In this document: one piece after another, positions 11,815 to 23,153 of the stretch
Numbering within the stretch: position 1 is the stretch's first letter
How the letters are laid out: every line of letters starts with the position of its first letter
NCBI GenBank assembly: GCA_030737875.1
Contig: CM060922.1
Location: forward strand, 756,783,603 to 756,847,602
Length of the DNA stretch: 64,000 nt
Source of the DNA: Allium sativum
Taxonomy: Eukaryota > Streptophyta > Magnoliopsida > Asparagales > Amaryllidaceae
Direction of reading: 5' to 3'
Made by a program: the position numbers and the translations under genes
The notes under the pieces: generated by a model
Seen by the model: the letters and a program-made list of their open reading frames with translations, nothing else
Databases searched by the model: none
What the model was told of the DNA's origin: nothing

Positions 11815-12137
11815 AGTGACAACCCCATTTCCCATACAGACGGAGACAAGGGTAATCTTTGGAATATAACATAGAAACAGATAATAGCAGAACAGAATTA
11901 AATAAATACACCAGATAATGTACAATAGAATACACTGGATAAACGTAATCATCAGAGTTACACAGTATACAGGATCTTACTTAGTTCAAATACAGTTCAA
12001 CTATACATATATGTCTACAGCGGAAAAACAAACATAATGTACAATAGGAGCTGAACAACATAAAAAGAGATAAATGATAGAATCCATCTTCAGCTCCAGC
12101 TATCCAGAGAAAGCCAGCTAAAACCTGAATACAAGGC

Positions 12138-12204
12138 TGCCCATATAGAAAAAGGGGCACCCGAGTTTGAAAGTGAAACAAACTACGAGTCAGTCATGGG
12201 ACTG
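12138..12204 (-). ncRNA. Three-hairpin LTR RNA module (copy C)
   Basis: Read on the minus strand: hairpin 1 CAGTC/GACTG (12204-12191). Hairpin 2 pairs ACTCGTAGTTTG with CAAACTCGGGT (12190-12159), an 11-bp stem with one bulge and one wobble. Hairpin 3 is TGCCC/GGGCA (12159-12138). The stem sequence of hairpin 2 differs from that in copies B and E, yet pairing is kept. Confidence 0.55.
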
Positions 12205-13664
12205 GTATGAGAAATCTACTCAACACATTTAAAATATGGCTAATCACAGGACCACGCCACTTTCGTGGAACGGGTTTTCTCCATTGGATCGCCAGTGCTT
12301 TAAAAACAAATCTTTTAAACATCGCAATGCTTTTTATAAAAATGAAGCCATTATAAGACTCAGTTCCCATCACACAATGCAACGCAAACTGAAGGATAGA
12401 GTTTTTACCTTATAACGACCAAAATATGCATGATACGAATAAAACAAAGGCATTTGATATTATTGCTAGTGTTTATATGTTTTGAAAACAATTTCAAATC
12501 ATAACTATCAATCATAGACGACATTAATGCCCCATACCACTATGTCGCCATATATAGGTATACAATCAAAATCGCACAGTCAGGTATTTGGTAATTGGAT
12601 TTCTGTCATGAACCAAGGCAAAAGATAGTCCTTATCGAATTCGAGACTGCCTAGCCCGAGCCTTAGGATCAGAACACATCAACCCTTTGGATCGTCAGGG
12701 CCGGTCCACCGATGTGGATTATTATGCCTGAACACTACATTTACCCGCCCTTTGGGGTGTAAATGAGCCAACGAATGACTCCATCGGTCCCGGATCGGCC
12801 GATATAACCGAGGCGCCTCACAACAGCAACAACCACATAAGTCAAACTCGTCAGGGCGTGTAAAACCACTGACGCCACTTCTAGCTAGGAAGAAACACAG
12901 GCCCTCCCTGATGTCCTCTCCCGTTTCTGGTTCATACCGGGGTGTGAGGCTCGCGAATTCACGTTATACACAAAGCTATGCCTCACAGGCGGTGCTTTGA
13001 TCATCACCACAAGACTTTGCTTTTCAACGGAAGCCCTGATCACTGCATCTTAGCATGCCACACAGGAAATTCACACCATGCAACTGATGGCTATCAATCA
13101 CACAGAATAAATTCCAATGTCAGACACACTGTCCATTGCAAGTCCGTTCTGGGTCTGAACGAAACCGGAGGCACTATATACCTCGCAAACCCATCGATCA
13201 CCACGTACGTCTGGACGATCACCACTCATTATCCATATTTCGGGATGCCTCCCAATCAGGACCTCGGTTACCATCCAAACGAGGTGAAGATCTCCGGTCT
13301 TCGACCACCGTCTTCATCTTCGACTTCTTATCGTCGATTCAGTTATTCAGAATGGGATAAACCCGGTCTTTCTGAGCAACTCGCGTATATAATAAACAAG
13401 TGCAACACTAACATACACACGCATCGTTTCAATTCATTAGTCACTAACCGTCAATCAGTAAGAGAACGATTTCCCAAATATTAACCCCGAAGGCCGAAAC
13501 CAACATCAGATCAATACCCAAGAAACCATTCGACTTAGCCAACCTTCAGTTAGTTTCTAAATTTCTCATCCATATCGTTTATAATATTTTATAACGATTA
13601 ATCGCTATTTTTATTTATTTTAAAATAGCCAATTTATTCAAAACGACGCTTCGGGCCATAACGC

Positions 13665-14110
13665 GACCGTGGCGCTGTTTTTCTTCAAATTTGATTTACA
13701 CATATCTGAAAATCTAACCGTTGGATCTTCACAAAATTTACAACATTAGAAAGATCTTTTCAAAACGAATCCAACGGTTCCAGTTTCGGGAAATTCCGAC
13801 GGTCGGATCTCCCGGTATAATCGTTTGAAGTTTCGATTTCAAAATACGAACTGCAGTGTCGTTATTCGATTAAATATAATTATATATATATATATAAATA
13901 TGATCGATTCTGGCGCTGTTTTTCTTCAGATTTGAATTAAACATTCCAGACAATCCAACCTTTGGATTTTTACAAAGTTGGTGCCGTTGGAAAGATATTT
14001 CCAAAGCGAACCCCACGGTTGCGATTTCAGAAAAATCCGATGGTCGGATCTCCCGCACTAATCGTTTGAAATCACGGTTTCAAAATACGAACTGCAGCGT
14101 CGTTATTCGA
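13665..14110 (-). repeat. Diverged direct duplication of about 190-230 bp
   Basis: Two neighbouring segments (about 13665-13880 and 13905-14110) share the blocks GGCGCTGTTTTTCTTC, a CCGTTGGAT or similar block, CGGTCGGATCTCCCG, and CAAAATACGAACTGCAG in order. They are separated by TA-rich sequence. The same pair exists in the other LTR near 24620-24830 and 24860-25060, so the duplication predates this insertion. Confidence 0.75.
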
Positions 14111-14199
14111 TATATTTCAATTCCATTTATATATATATATCGATTCTTCGATTTCAAAACTATATGAATTTCATATTTTAGATAAAAATGATATTTTTA

Positions 14200-15090
14200 A
14201 CTAACTGTCTTCTATTTCAACACTTCACTATATTTAACAATTCATGTATACAATAAAAATGTGATTTTTATTGTAAAACAATTCATTTCAAAACACTATT
14301 ATTTTATATAGTTCATATAGGTAATAAAAATAGGATTTTTATTATAAAACAATTTCTTTCAAAACAAGATTATTTTATATAGTTCATATAGATGATAAAA
14401 ATGTGATTTTTATTATAAAACAATTTATTTCAAAATATGAATACCATTCAACACATGAATTTCAATTCAACGAATGAATATCGATTCAACACATGAAGGT
14501 TTTCTATAGTTTATATGTATAGATAAAAATGTGATTTTTATATTATATTTAAAACACGAACACCATTCAACACATGAATTTCAATTCAACGAATGAATAT
14601 CGATTCAACACATGAAGGTTTTCTATAGTTTATATATATTGATAAAAATGTGATTTTTATATTTAAAACACGAACACCATTCAACACATGAATTTCAATT
14701 CAACGAATGAATATCGATTCAACACATGAAGGTTTTCTATAGTTTATATATATAGATAAAAATGTGATTTTTATATTTAAAACACGAATACCATTCAACA
14801 CATGAATTTCTATCCAACGAATGAATATCGATTCAACACATGAAGGTTTTCTATAGTTTATATATATATATATAGATAAAAATGTGATTTTTATATTATA
14901 TTTAAAACACGAACACCGTTCAACACATGAATTTCAATTCAACGAATGAATATCGATTCAACACATGAAGGTTTTCTGTAGTTTATATATATAGATAAAA
15001 ATGTGATTTTTATATTATATTTAAAACACGAACACCATTCAACACATGAATTTCAATTCAACGAATGAATATCGACTCAACACATGAAGG
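14200..15090 (-). repeat. Tandem array, unit about 100-115 bp
   Basis: About six units contain ACACGAACACCATTCAACAC, CAACGAATGAATATCGATTC, GAAGGTTTTCTATAGTTTAT and AAAAATGTGATTTTTAT. Copies are close to identical and differ mainly by small indels in the TATA-rich part. An AT-rich lead-in with the same AAAAAT...ATTTTT core occupies 14200-14410. This is not a CRISPR array: the units are contiguous, without unique spacers. Confidence 0.9.
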
Positions 15091-15891
15091 CTTTCTATTC
15101 AACGAATAAATATAGTTTCAACAAATGAAAATAATTCAAACACATGAATATTATTCAAAATTTCGGCAGCATAACGGCAGGGTAGTTAAAACCGGGGCCG
15201 TCCCTAGTACGGCTCCTCGCTCTACCTTAAAACCTCGCGGTTTTTGACAATGGGGAATCATGCATCTAGTTCGCACGCAGGCGACATGTATATATTTTTC
15301 ATTTCCACAAACTAATCCTATGTGGTTTCAACCAAATATTTCTCAACCACAAACGGGTATTTTTCAACCACAATCAATCAATATCAAACACAAACAATTC
15401 CAATCAACCATTCGCTATCAATCAATTTTTACACCAATCACAACCAATAAATATCGTCCATGATTTGTGGACGAGGGGCGTGTATATATATATATATATT
15501 TATATAGCATTTCACTTCTATTTCAACACATATATAATTTTTACAACGCATATATAACATATACATCGAACGTACAACTTATACAACACTTATACATGAG
15601 GTGTACAACGCTTATATAACTCATACATCGACTATATAATTTATACATCATCGTTTTCCATATCGTTTATAAATTAGAAATCTCACATTTGGGTTCCACT
15701 CCACCAAAAATAGCAGAAGGCTCAGAAAAATATGCGGTCTCTTCTAGAATGTAGAAGACGTCCACACGAGTCCACTGTCTCTTGTTTCACTGAATTTCGT
15801 CAATACACGAAAAAGATATGATTTTTAAACTATTAATCAATTTTGCAACGGTTTTAAACTGTGGAAATTAGTTCAGAAGTTCAAACCCGTT

Positions 15892-16283
15892 ACCTGCCTT
15901 AAATCTTCGAAACTAGGTTTTAACCTTTCGCTCGATCCGTGAAGTGTTGCGTCAATCAGCCACTGCCACGCTGTAGAGGGGAGAGAGGCGCAACCAACGA
16001 TGGTGGCGCGGTGGACTCCGGTGGTCGGAATCGGGTGCGGCGGCGGTGGGAACGACGCGACTTCCTGGCCTTGGATCTCGACGTACACGAAGCGAGGAGG
16101 GGCGAAGGTGGTATAGATTTGAAGAGGGGAGGGAGGCGAACAAAAAACCCAACTGGAGGCGGGGCTAAAGATCGACGTGGCGGCGGTAAAATGCTCGGGA
16201 AGTTTCGAGCCACTTCCGTTGTTTATTGGGGGGAGGGGGGGAGGAGAGAGAATTTCCTTTTTTTTTATAAAAAATATGATTGG
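15892..16283 (-). promoter_or_regulatory. LTR promoter and GC-rich leader (3' LTR)
   Basis: On the minus strand a CCAAT box (GGCCAATCAT, near 16283-16274) is followed by TTATAAAAAAA (about 16268-16258) as a TATA box. A C/T-rich run follows, then a GC-rich leader ending at AAGGCAG|GTAACGGG with donor GT at 15893-15892. Overlapping Pro/Arg-rich ORFs (such as 16213-15956) are probably chance ORFs or upstream ORFs in a GC-rich leader. In this copy the signals sit in the 3' LTR and would drive flanking sequence. Confidence 0.5.
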
Positions 16284-17149
16284 CCGGTGTATATATATTT
16301 CAAAAAATTTGGGTTTTCACAAATGAACTCCTTTTTAAACCCAACGTCTGTCGTCCCTAGCGTTCTACCCCCATTCCGAACACAATGGGATATGTTTCGT
16401 AGGCCCATTCGACTATTTCAGTCAGTTTCCATTCAAATTAAAATATAAAACATTCAATATTCGATTTGAACGTACATTTCAATTTGCCAGGGCTACATAT
16501 TAATTCTAAAAATTCCCGAAAAATAAATCTAGCTATGTTTTGACGATACGGTCCCAACAAAACTAGTTTCGTCGAATTCTGAGACCGTTTGCAAAAAGGC
16601 CCATTTCTGGTCGATCCAATTTAACTATAATTGACCAAAACACGTTTCCCTTTGCCACGCTCACATATTAGCTTCAAAAATTATGAAATTTGAAACCTAG
16701 CAATAACTTCACATCCCGGATCTAACAAAAGTGGTTTCATCGAATTCTGAGGTCGTTTGCAAAATGGCCAATTTCATGGGCTATATAATTTCCATAGCGA
16801 CCTTTCTGAAAATTCATTTGGCCATAACTTTTGCTTTCCGCTATGAAACTTCGATTTTTCAGATTCGTTAGAAAGGTATTCACTAACAGATTTAAATATT
16901 TTTGGTTTCACTCAAATCCGTTTTGTTTTGCACCCGGTACAGCCAGACAAAGTTTGAATTCAAATTTTGAAACTACCGCGGCATTTCAGGCCTTGTTTAT
17001 AATTCAAAGTGATTATATTTATTTTCAAACGTCGATTCAAACTCACTTTTCATTGCTATTATTTAAAATATTTATTTTAAATATTTAAAAACCACTATTT
17101 TAGCTAATTAAAATTTTTTAAATTGGTTCAGATTTTCTGGGTCGTTACA

Positions 17150-17183
17150 ATCTCCCCCACTTAAAACTTTTCGTCCCCGAAAA
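17150..17183 (-). other. PPT and adjacent GGGA-loop hairpin
   Basis: On the minus strand, AGTGGGGGAGAT (17161-17150) abuts the 3' LTR and is the PPT. Seven bases upstream is TTTTCG-GGGA-CGAAAA (17183-17168), a perfect 6-bp stem with a GNRA-type tetraloop. The same arrangement precedes the PPT at 52981-52998 and 59527-59538. Confidence 0.75.
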
Positions 17184-18335
17184 GGAACAAAGTCGAAAGT
17201 GGTTTGATTAATCAACTCTACATTCAATCTAGCTTCCATTCTCTAACTTTTCAGTTTTTTAGAAATTTCAAATTCTTCAAAAATTTGGCTAACACTCGGA
17301 ATTTTCGAAAAATTTCTCCATAACCTCCTTTGTACGAGGAGAGGTTTGGAAATTTATTGGGCCGTATTAGGTACCCAATAAATCCTATAAATCATACACA
17401 TATTTATAGTGATATAATCTGGTGTTTACAGGGGAGCGTGTATTGATAATAACTCCAGAGAATAAATTCTCGTCACCCTATCAAAGCCTGAGGGAGTGTG
17501 TATTCTAAATGCTCCAGAGGATAAATCCTCGTCACCTCATCCCGTGTGGGAAATAAATAGTCCGTGTGTCGTATCTAATAACTAGAGATACATGATTATT
17601 GTCAACTCCAGACCCGTGTTGGGTTTTTATTAATCTGGCAATTTTATCGTTACAATTTAAATAGTCCATATCAATCATTAGTTCAACCTGTAAAATATAG
17701 TCATCGCCATACAAGCCTCTAGCTCGTATGGTAAATCTTCCACCTCGTCACACAAGCTCCAAATGCTTATGTGGTATATGATGAAGTATGCCTATCTTCA
17801 GAAGTATGCCATGTAATGTAGTTCAAAATTAATTGTTACTACCCTATGGCGACGTTTATTATTACACACAGAATAACCAACCCTCCGCATCCAATGGCAT
17901 TCACAGGAGTTGATATAATAATATTTCGCATCCAACTCATTAAGGTTTACCTATTTGTCGGGCACGCAAATAAAATCTTTACTCAACAGCTATCCATATA
18001 CCTGTTCAAACATATATAATGCACATGTATATATTTCTATCTATTTTCTAATCAGTTCAATGGGTGATATAATCGAATAAATTCTACCATTCATTCTATT
18101 ATTGATTAAATTAACTATCGTTATAATAATTTTAATTAATAAAATCTACTATCATACAACACAAACAACAATCAAATTGTTTTTAACTTTTCAAAAATAT
18201 ACTATCAATTTCTGTACTCTTTTAAAATCATTCAGACTATAGAATTAAAAGTGCACATCCATGGAAAGAAAATAATCAACAAAGTAGAGAACTCATTGGT
18301 AATGCAAAGTATGGTAAATGTACCTTGCACCGGAG
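17184..18335 (-). other. Non-coding stretch between pol and PPT
   Basis: About 1.15 kb of AT-rich sequence with no ORF of note. It contains two diverged copies of a CTCCAGAG(A/G)ATAAAT(T/C)CTCGTCACC block near 17450 and 17505. Such a spacer between pol and the 3' LTR is usual in long-LTR plant gypsy elements. No accessory gene like the one at 52154-52783 was found. Confidence 0.6.
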
Positions 18336-21092
18336 TCAATCAGAGATATCCACTCGGCATCTAGGATAGGCTTTCTGAATGCTCTCCTCAGTTTCCCAAG
18401 TACAATCTCGTGGATCTCCACTCCATTGGACTTTGACTAAGTGAACCTTCTTGTTCCTAAGCTCTTTGGTTTCTTTGCCAATGATCTTTAGCGACTCTCT
18501 TCTCACTGCTAATTCAGGGGTAATTTCAATATCCTGTTGCTCTGCTTCTTCCACGATCAAGTCTGGATCATAAACGTGCTTTCGAAGTTGAGATATGTGA
18601 AATACATCATGCACTCCAGGCAACCAGTCAGGCAATTTGACCCTATAAGCGAGAGTTCCGATCCGTTCCAGAATAGGAAACGGACCAATGAATTTGGGCG
18701 CCAACTTTCCAGTTTTACCGAACCAGATAACTCCTCTCATCGGCGATACTTTCAAATATACATAGTCGCCAACAGCAAACGATATATCTCTTCTTCTTCT
18801 ATCGGCATAGCTCTTTTGTCGGCTTTGAGCAACCAGTAATCATTTCTTAATAAAATCGACTTTGTCGGCAGCTTCCCGAATCATATCTGGCCCTAACACA
18901 AGTCTATTACCGGGTTCGACCCAACAAGCAGGAGATCGTCATGGTCTACCATACAATGCTTCGAATGGTGACATTGTCAGACTCGCCTGGTAGCTGTTGT
19001 TATATGAGAATTCAGCCAAATGCAGATGGTCTTCCCTTGATCCACCGAAATCTAGAACACAAGCCCGCAATAGATCTTCTAGTATACAATTCACCCTCTC
19101 AGTTTGACCATCTGTCTGAGGATGATAGGCGGTGCTTAGGTTCAGCTTTGTTCCCAACTCTACTTGAAATGCCTCCCAGAATTTACTAGTAAATATTGTA
19201 TGTCTATCACTGACTATACTGAGCGGTACTCCATGTAGTCTAACTAATTCCTTGAAATATATCTGCGCCAAACTCTGAGCAGTTCTGTTCGACCCAAATA
19301 CTGTCATTTCCTTTTATGGTTCTGGGCAAACCATCAATGAAGTCCATGGAAATATGTTCCCACTTCCAACCAGGAACGTCTAGCGGTTGTAACAATCCAG
19401 CTAGTTTCTGTTGGTCGCTCTTGACTAGCTGGCAAGTAGGGCATCGGCTAACATATATCGAAATGTCTCTTTTCATAGCTTTCCACAGAACGTTCGCTTG
19501 AGATCGTTGTACATTTTGGCCACACCAGGATGGATACTCAGCTTGGACTTGTGACACTCGTCTAACACTTCCCTTTTTAGCTCGGGGATGCCAGGAACAC
19601 AAATCCTTCCTTTCAATCTCAGGATTCCGTCGTTATCTATTTGAAAACACGAGGGTTCGCCTTTCTGAATCCTTTTGATCATATCCTTAATAAAGTTATC
19701 CTCCTTCTGAAGAATATATATTTTGTCAATCAAGGAAGTCGTAATAATAAAGCTGGCGATCATTACATTCTTTCGGCTCAGCGCATCGGCCACGACATTG
19801 GCTTTCCCTGGAGTGTATAGAATCTCAAAATCATAGGTTGTAAGGAACTCTAGCCAACGTTGCTGCCTCAGATTCAAGTCCTTCTGGGTGAACAGATACT
19901 TCAACGACTGGTGATCTGTAAACAGTTCGAATTTCTCACCCAAAAGGTAATGCCTCCAGATTTTCAAGGTGAATACGATGGCTAACAGCTCGAGATCATG
20001 AGTCAAATAATTCTTCTCATGTGGTTTCAGCTGACGGCTAGCATATGCAATCACTTGACCTCTTTGCATTAACACTGCGCCAAGGCCTTCTCTAGAAGCG
20101 TCAGTCCAGACTTTCAAGTCCTCATTGCCCTCTATTATTGTTAACACTGGAGCAGTTGTCATTTTTAATTTTAGCTCCTGGAAAGCTTCCTCACATACCG
20201 GAGTCCAGTTGAATCTCGAATGTTTCTTAGTTAGTTTCGTTAAAGAACTAGATGTCTTCGCGAAATCCTTAATGAATTTCCGATAATAACTAGCTAACCC
20301 GAGAAAACTTCTAACTTCTATTGGCATACGAGGCTGTTTCCAATTCTGAATAGCAGTGATTTTACTGGGATCCACTGCTATTCCTTCTTTTGACACTACG
20401 TGGCCAAGAAATTTGACTTCTTCTTGCCAGAATATACATTTGGAAAACTTTGCTTTTAATACATTCCTTCTGAGGATTTCCAGAACCTGTTCCAAATGCT
20501 TTTCATGTTCGGCCTTTGATTTAGAGAAGATTAGAACATCGTCAATAAAAACCAGAACAAATTTATTCAATACTCCTCTGAATACTCTCTACATTAGATC
20601 GACGTAATAGGCTGGAGCGTTACATAAGCCGAACGGCATTACTAACCACTCGTAGAATAAGTCTGGACCTCTGAATGCTGTCATTGGAACACACTCTTTG
20701 GCAATTCGAAGCTGATGGAAGCCTGTAGCTAGGTCCATCCTTGAGAATACTTGTGCTCCATTCAGACGATCCAATAAATCATCGATTCTCGGCAATGGAT
20801 ATTTGTTCTTTATCGTCTGCTTGTTCAAATCGCGATAATCCACACATAGTCGCAGAGTACCGTCTGATTTTGGGACAAACACCACTGCTGCACCCCAATC
20901 TGAGAAACTAGGCCTGATCAGACCCTTCCATACGAGCTGTCGTGTTTGATTGTCTAATTCCTCTTTCTCTTTCAAGGACATTCTTCAAATAGCGTGAACT
21001 ACCGGCCTTGCATTCGGAATTAAAGCAATTTTGAAATCAATTTCTCTCTGTGGAGGTAAGCGAACAACTTCTTCAAACACATCCGCATAGTT
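18336..21092 (-). pseudogene. Gypsy Pol: RT, RNase H, integrase, chromodomain-like end
   Basis: The reading frame continues from the Gag-protease ORF after a TAG at 21095-21093. In order: RT ([13 protein letters not shown]; catalytic FIDD near 20545), RNase H ([17 protein letters not shown] near 20115; [11 protein letters not shown] near 19910), integrase zinc finger (H...HPG...C..C near 19540 and 19430), integrase core (VSDR; YHPQTDGQTERVN near 19120), and a C-terminal VQWSGDPRDCTWETEE segment like plant chromovirus chromodomains. Damage: stops at 21093, 20985, 20589, 18939 and 18840, a frameshift near 19490, and a deletion of about 45-50 nt in the integrase core near 19290 that also shifts frame. 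Not functional. Confidence 0.92.
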
Positions 21093-22511
21093 CTAGACGA
21101 TAGGAATATCTTTTATGAGGTTGGGAATATTCTCTGTAACTTCAGGGATATCTTCTATTTGGGCTGGAGAAACGTCGAGAGCTGCCCAGAAGTCTTTTCT
21201 ATTAGATTTCTGACCTTCACATGGTATGGTTATATAATTCCCTGATTTAGTCTTAGCCTTAACAACTCTCTCGGCGCATCTAACCTCTGCTTCATATTTG
21301 GTTAGCCAATCCAATCCCAGAATAAGATCGAATTCATTAAAATTCATGACGATAGAGATAGTAGGGAATTTATAGCAGGAAAAAGAGACAGGCACCCCAC
21401 AAACCCAACTGAGATCGATGGAACCCCCAACTGGATTTTGGACAGTCATTGGTTCTTTGAGCTTATTCAATTTCAAATCCAACTTCTTGACTGCACTCTT
21501 TGCAATAAAGCTTCGTGACACGCCAGTATCAAATAGTACTTTAACTGGAATGTTCTTGACATTGAGCGTGCCTTCTAAAACATCAGCCCTTTCTTGACTA
21601 GCTGAGGGCTCGGAAGTTTCCGCTATTTCATTCACTTGAACTACTTCAGGATTCTTTAAGAGCCAGCAATCCTTTGCAAGATGACCAGTTTGATGGCACT
21701 TGCTGCAACCTCTTTTCTCTTGAAAATCCTTCTTAGATCTAGATTCACCCTTCTTCTGCATTTTCAAAGACTTACATTTCCTGGACAGGTGACCCTTTTG
21801 ATTGCAATTCTTGCACATGGCAGTCGTTGCTGGTTCTTTTTCAGATCTGGCCCTTTTTCTCTTGGCACTGGACTTCTGACTGACCTCAGGACTATCAGTC
21901 ACAGACTCCACTTTGTTACTCGAGCTGACTTCCTCTTCGCCGCACAACATACCTTTCTTATGGAGATCTTCATACTGATAAGCCATATAAATCATTTCAG
22001 AGAAAGGAAGTTTCACATTCCTCATTACACTGTTATGATATTTTCTTTGTAGGCCATGAATAAATCTTAGACTCTTCCTCTTTGGATCTTGAATCAGATG
22101 AGGAGCAAAGTGAGCAAGTTCGTTGAATTTCTTAAGATATTCTGGGATGGTCATATCACCTTGTATCAGATAAGAAAATTCATCACATAATCGCTCCGTC
22201 ACTTTAGGAGGAGTAAATCTTTCTAGGAAAATCTCTTTGAATCTATCCCAGGTGATATCACCTTCTGGATTATCCTTGATGATTGTTTCCCACCAGATTA
22301 AAGCTTCTTCTTTAAGCGCCCAAGATGCTACTAATCTTTTCTGATCATCTCTCAACTGGATACGTTCAAATATCCTTTCGACAGAACTCATCCAAGCTTG
22401 AGTCTGAATTAGAGATTCATTGCCCGAGAAATGTGCTCCGTTCAGATTTCGATATCTCTTTAATAGAGCCTCTAGATCGGGTTCTGCATTTCTTCTGTTT
22501 CTGACACTCAT
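21093..22511 (-). CDS. Gypsy Gag-protease (intact ORF part of a dead polyprotein)
   Basis: The start at 22511 (MSVRNRRNAE) is preferred over the upstream in-frame Met at 22541, because a splice acceptor (TATTTGCAG) lies between them and the first Met is not conserved in the sister elements. The protein has a retrotransposon Gag domain (about residues 25-190, with ALIWWETI and ERFTPPKVTE), two zinc knuckles (CKNCNQKGHLSRKC about 233-246 and CSKCHQTGHLAKDC about 269-282), then an aspartic protease (LFDTGVSRSF, Asp about 328; later LILGLDWL). It packages element RNA and processes the polyprotein. The stop at 21093 interrupts what was one Gag-Pol frame. Confidence 0.9.
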   Translation of the reverse strand: MSVRNRRNAEPDLEALLKRYRNLNGAHFSGNESLIQTQAWMSSVERIFERIQLRDDQKRLVASWALKEEALIWWETIIKDNPEGDITWDRFKEIFLERFTPPKVTERLCDEFSYLIQGDMTIPEYLKKFNELAHFAPHLIQDPKRKSLRFIHGLQRKYHNSVMRNVKLPFSEMIYMAYQYEDLHKKGMLCGEEEVSSSNKVESVTDSPEVSQKSSAKRKRARSEKEPATTAMCKNCNQKGHLSRKCKSLKMQKKGESRSKKDFQEKRGCSKCHQTGHLAKDCWLLKNPEVVQVNEIAETSEPSASQERADVLEGTLNVKNIPVKVLFDTGVSRSFIAKSAVKKLDLKLNKLKEPMTVQNPVGGSIDLSWVCGVPVSFSCYKFPTISIVMNFNEFDLILGLDWLTKYEAEVRCAERVVKAKTKSGNYITIPCEGQKSNRKDFWAALDVSPAQIEDIPEVTENIPNLIKDIPIV

Positions 22512-22535
22512 TTTCAAGTACTTCTGCAAATAGCA
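22512..22535 (-). promoter_or_regulatory. Candidate splice acceptor before gag
   Basis: On the minus strand the sequence reads CTGCTATTTGCAG|AAGTACTTGAAA then the gag ATG at 22511. The acceptor AG is at 22525-22524. The sister elements have equivalents at 47688-47689 and 41003-41004. It would pair with a donor in the 5' LTR leader (26838-26837). Confidence 0.5.
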
Positions 22536-22748
22536 GATCAAGTGTCAGGTCACATAAAAGATAATTTAAAATATAGAAACACATACTTCAATGTAAATGT
22601 GTCTATCGAGGTGTAATTTCATTCTGCTTTACTCATACTAGGATATTACTGATCCTATCTGTATAGAGTTACCCGTCCTAGAACACTACTAGTTCTATTT
22701 CTGACGAGTTCGTTAATATGTTATATTCCAGAACTAAGCTTAACCAAA

Positions 22749-22760
22749 GCTCTGATACCA
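22749..22760 (-). other. Primer-binding site (initiator tRNA-Met type)
   Basis: TGGTATCAGAGC on the minus strand, three bases inside the 5' LTR end at 22764. It defines the right-hand LTR as the 5' LTR. Confidence 0.93.
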
Positions 22761-23086
22761 CGATGTGACAACCCCATTTCCCGTACAGACGGAGACAAGG
22801 GTAATCTTTGGAATATAACACAGAAACAGATAATAGCAGAACAGAATTAAATAAATACACCAGATAATGTACAATAGAATACACTGGATAAACGTAATCA
22901 TCAGTGTTACACAGTATACAGGATCTTACTTAGTACAAATACAGTTCAACTATACATATATGTCTACAGCGGAAAAACAAACATAATGTACAATAGGAGC
23001 TGAACAGCATAAAAAGAGATAAATGATAAAACCCATCTTCAACTCCAGCTATCCAGAGAAAGCCAGCTAAAACCTGAATACAAGGC

Positions 23087-23153
23087 TGCCCGTGTAGAAA
23101 AAGGGGCACCCGAGTTTGAAAGTGAAACAAACTACGAGTCAGTCATGGGACTG
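23087..23153 (-). ncRNA. Three-hairpin LTR RNA module (copy D)
   Basis: Same as copy C at 12138-12204: CAGTC/GACTG (23153-23140), the bulged stem ACTCGTAGTTTG/CAAACTCGGGT, and TGCCC/GGGCA (23108-23087). Base changes between copies C and D fall in the loop of hairpin 3 (ATATAG versus GTGTAG), not in the stems. Confidence 0.55.

Larger units (their letters stand above)
11815..17149 (-). repeat. 3' LTR of the 16.3 kb gypsy element
   Basis: 5335 bp, nearly colinear with 22764-28095 with scattered substitutions and small indels, such as the copy number of TA repeats and one changed repeat spacing. On the minus strand it reads: U3 (17149-16300), CCAAT and TATA signals (16258-16283), GC-rich leader (to 15894), tandem array (15090-14200), two diverged tandem blocks of about 190 bp (13665-13880 and 13905-14110), then the hairpin module (12204-12138). 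Short ORFs inside have no support as genes. Confidence 0.92.

Noticed and set aside
14410..15090. Regular repeats that might be read as a CRISPR array
   Set aside because: Units are contiguous and repeated along their full length; there are no unique spacers, and the context is a plant LTR.
15939..16448. Overlapping ORFs on both strands in the GC-rich LTR island (also 26884-27216, 62659-62877)
   Set aside because: All frames are open because the segment is GC-rich; translations are Arg/Pro/Gly-rich and differ in frame between copies. Best seen as RNA leader.
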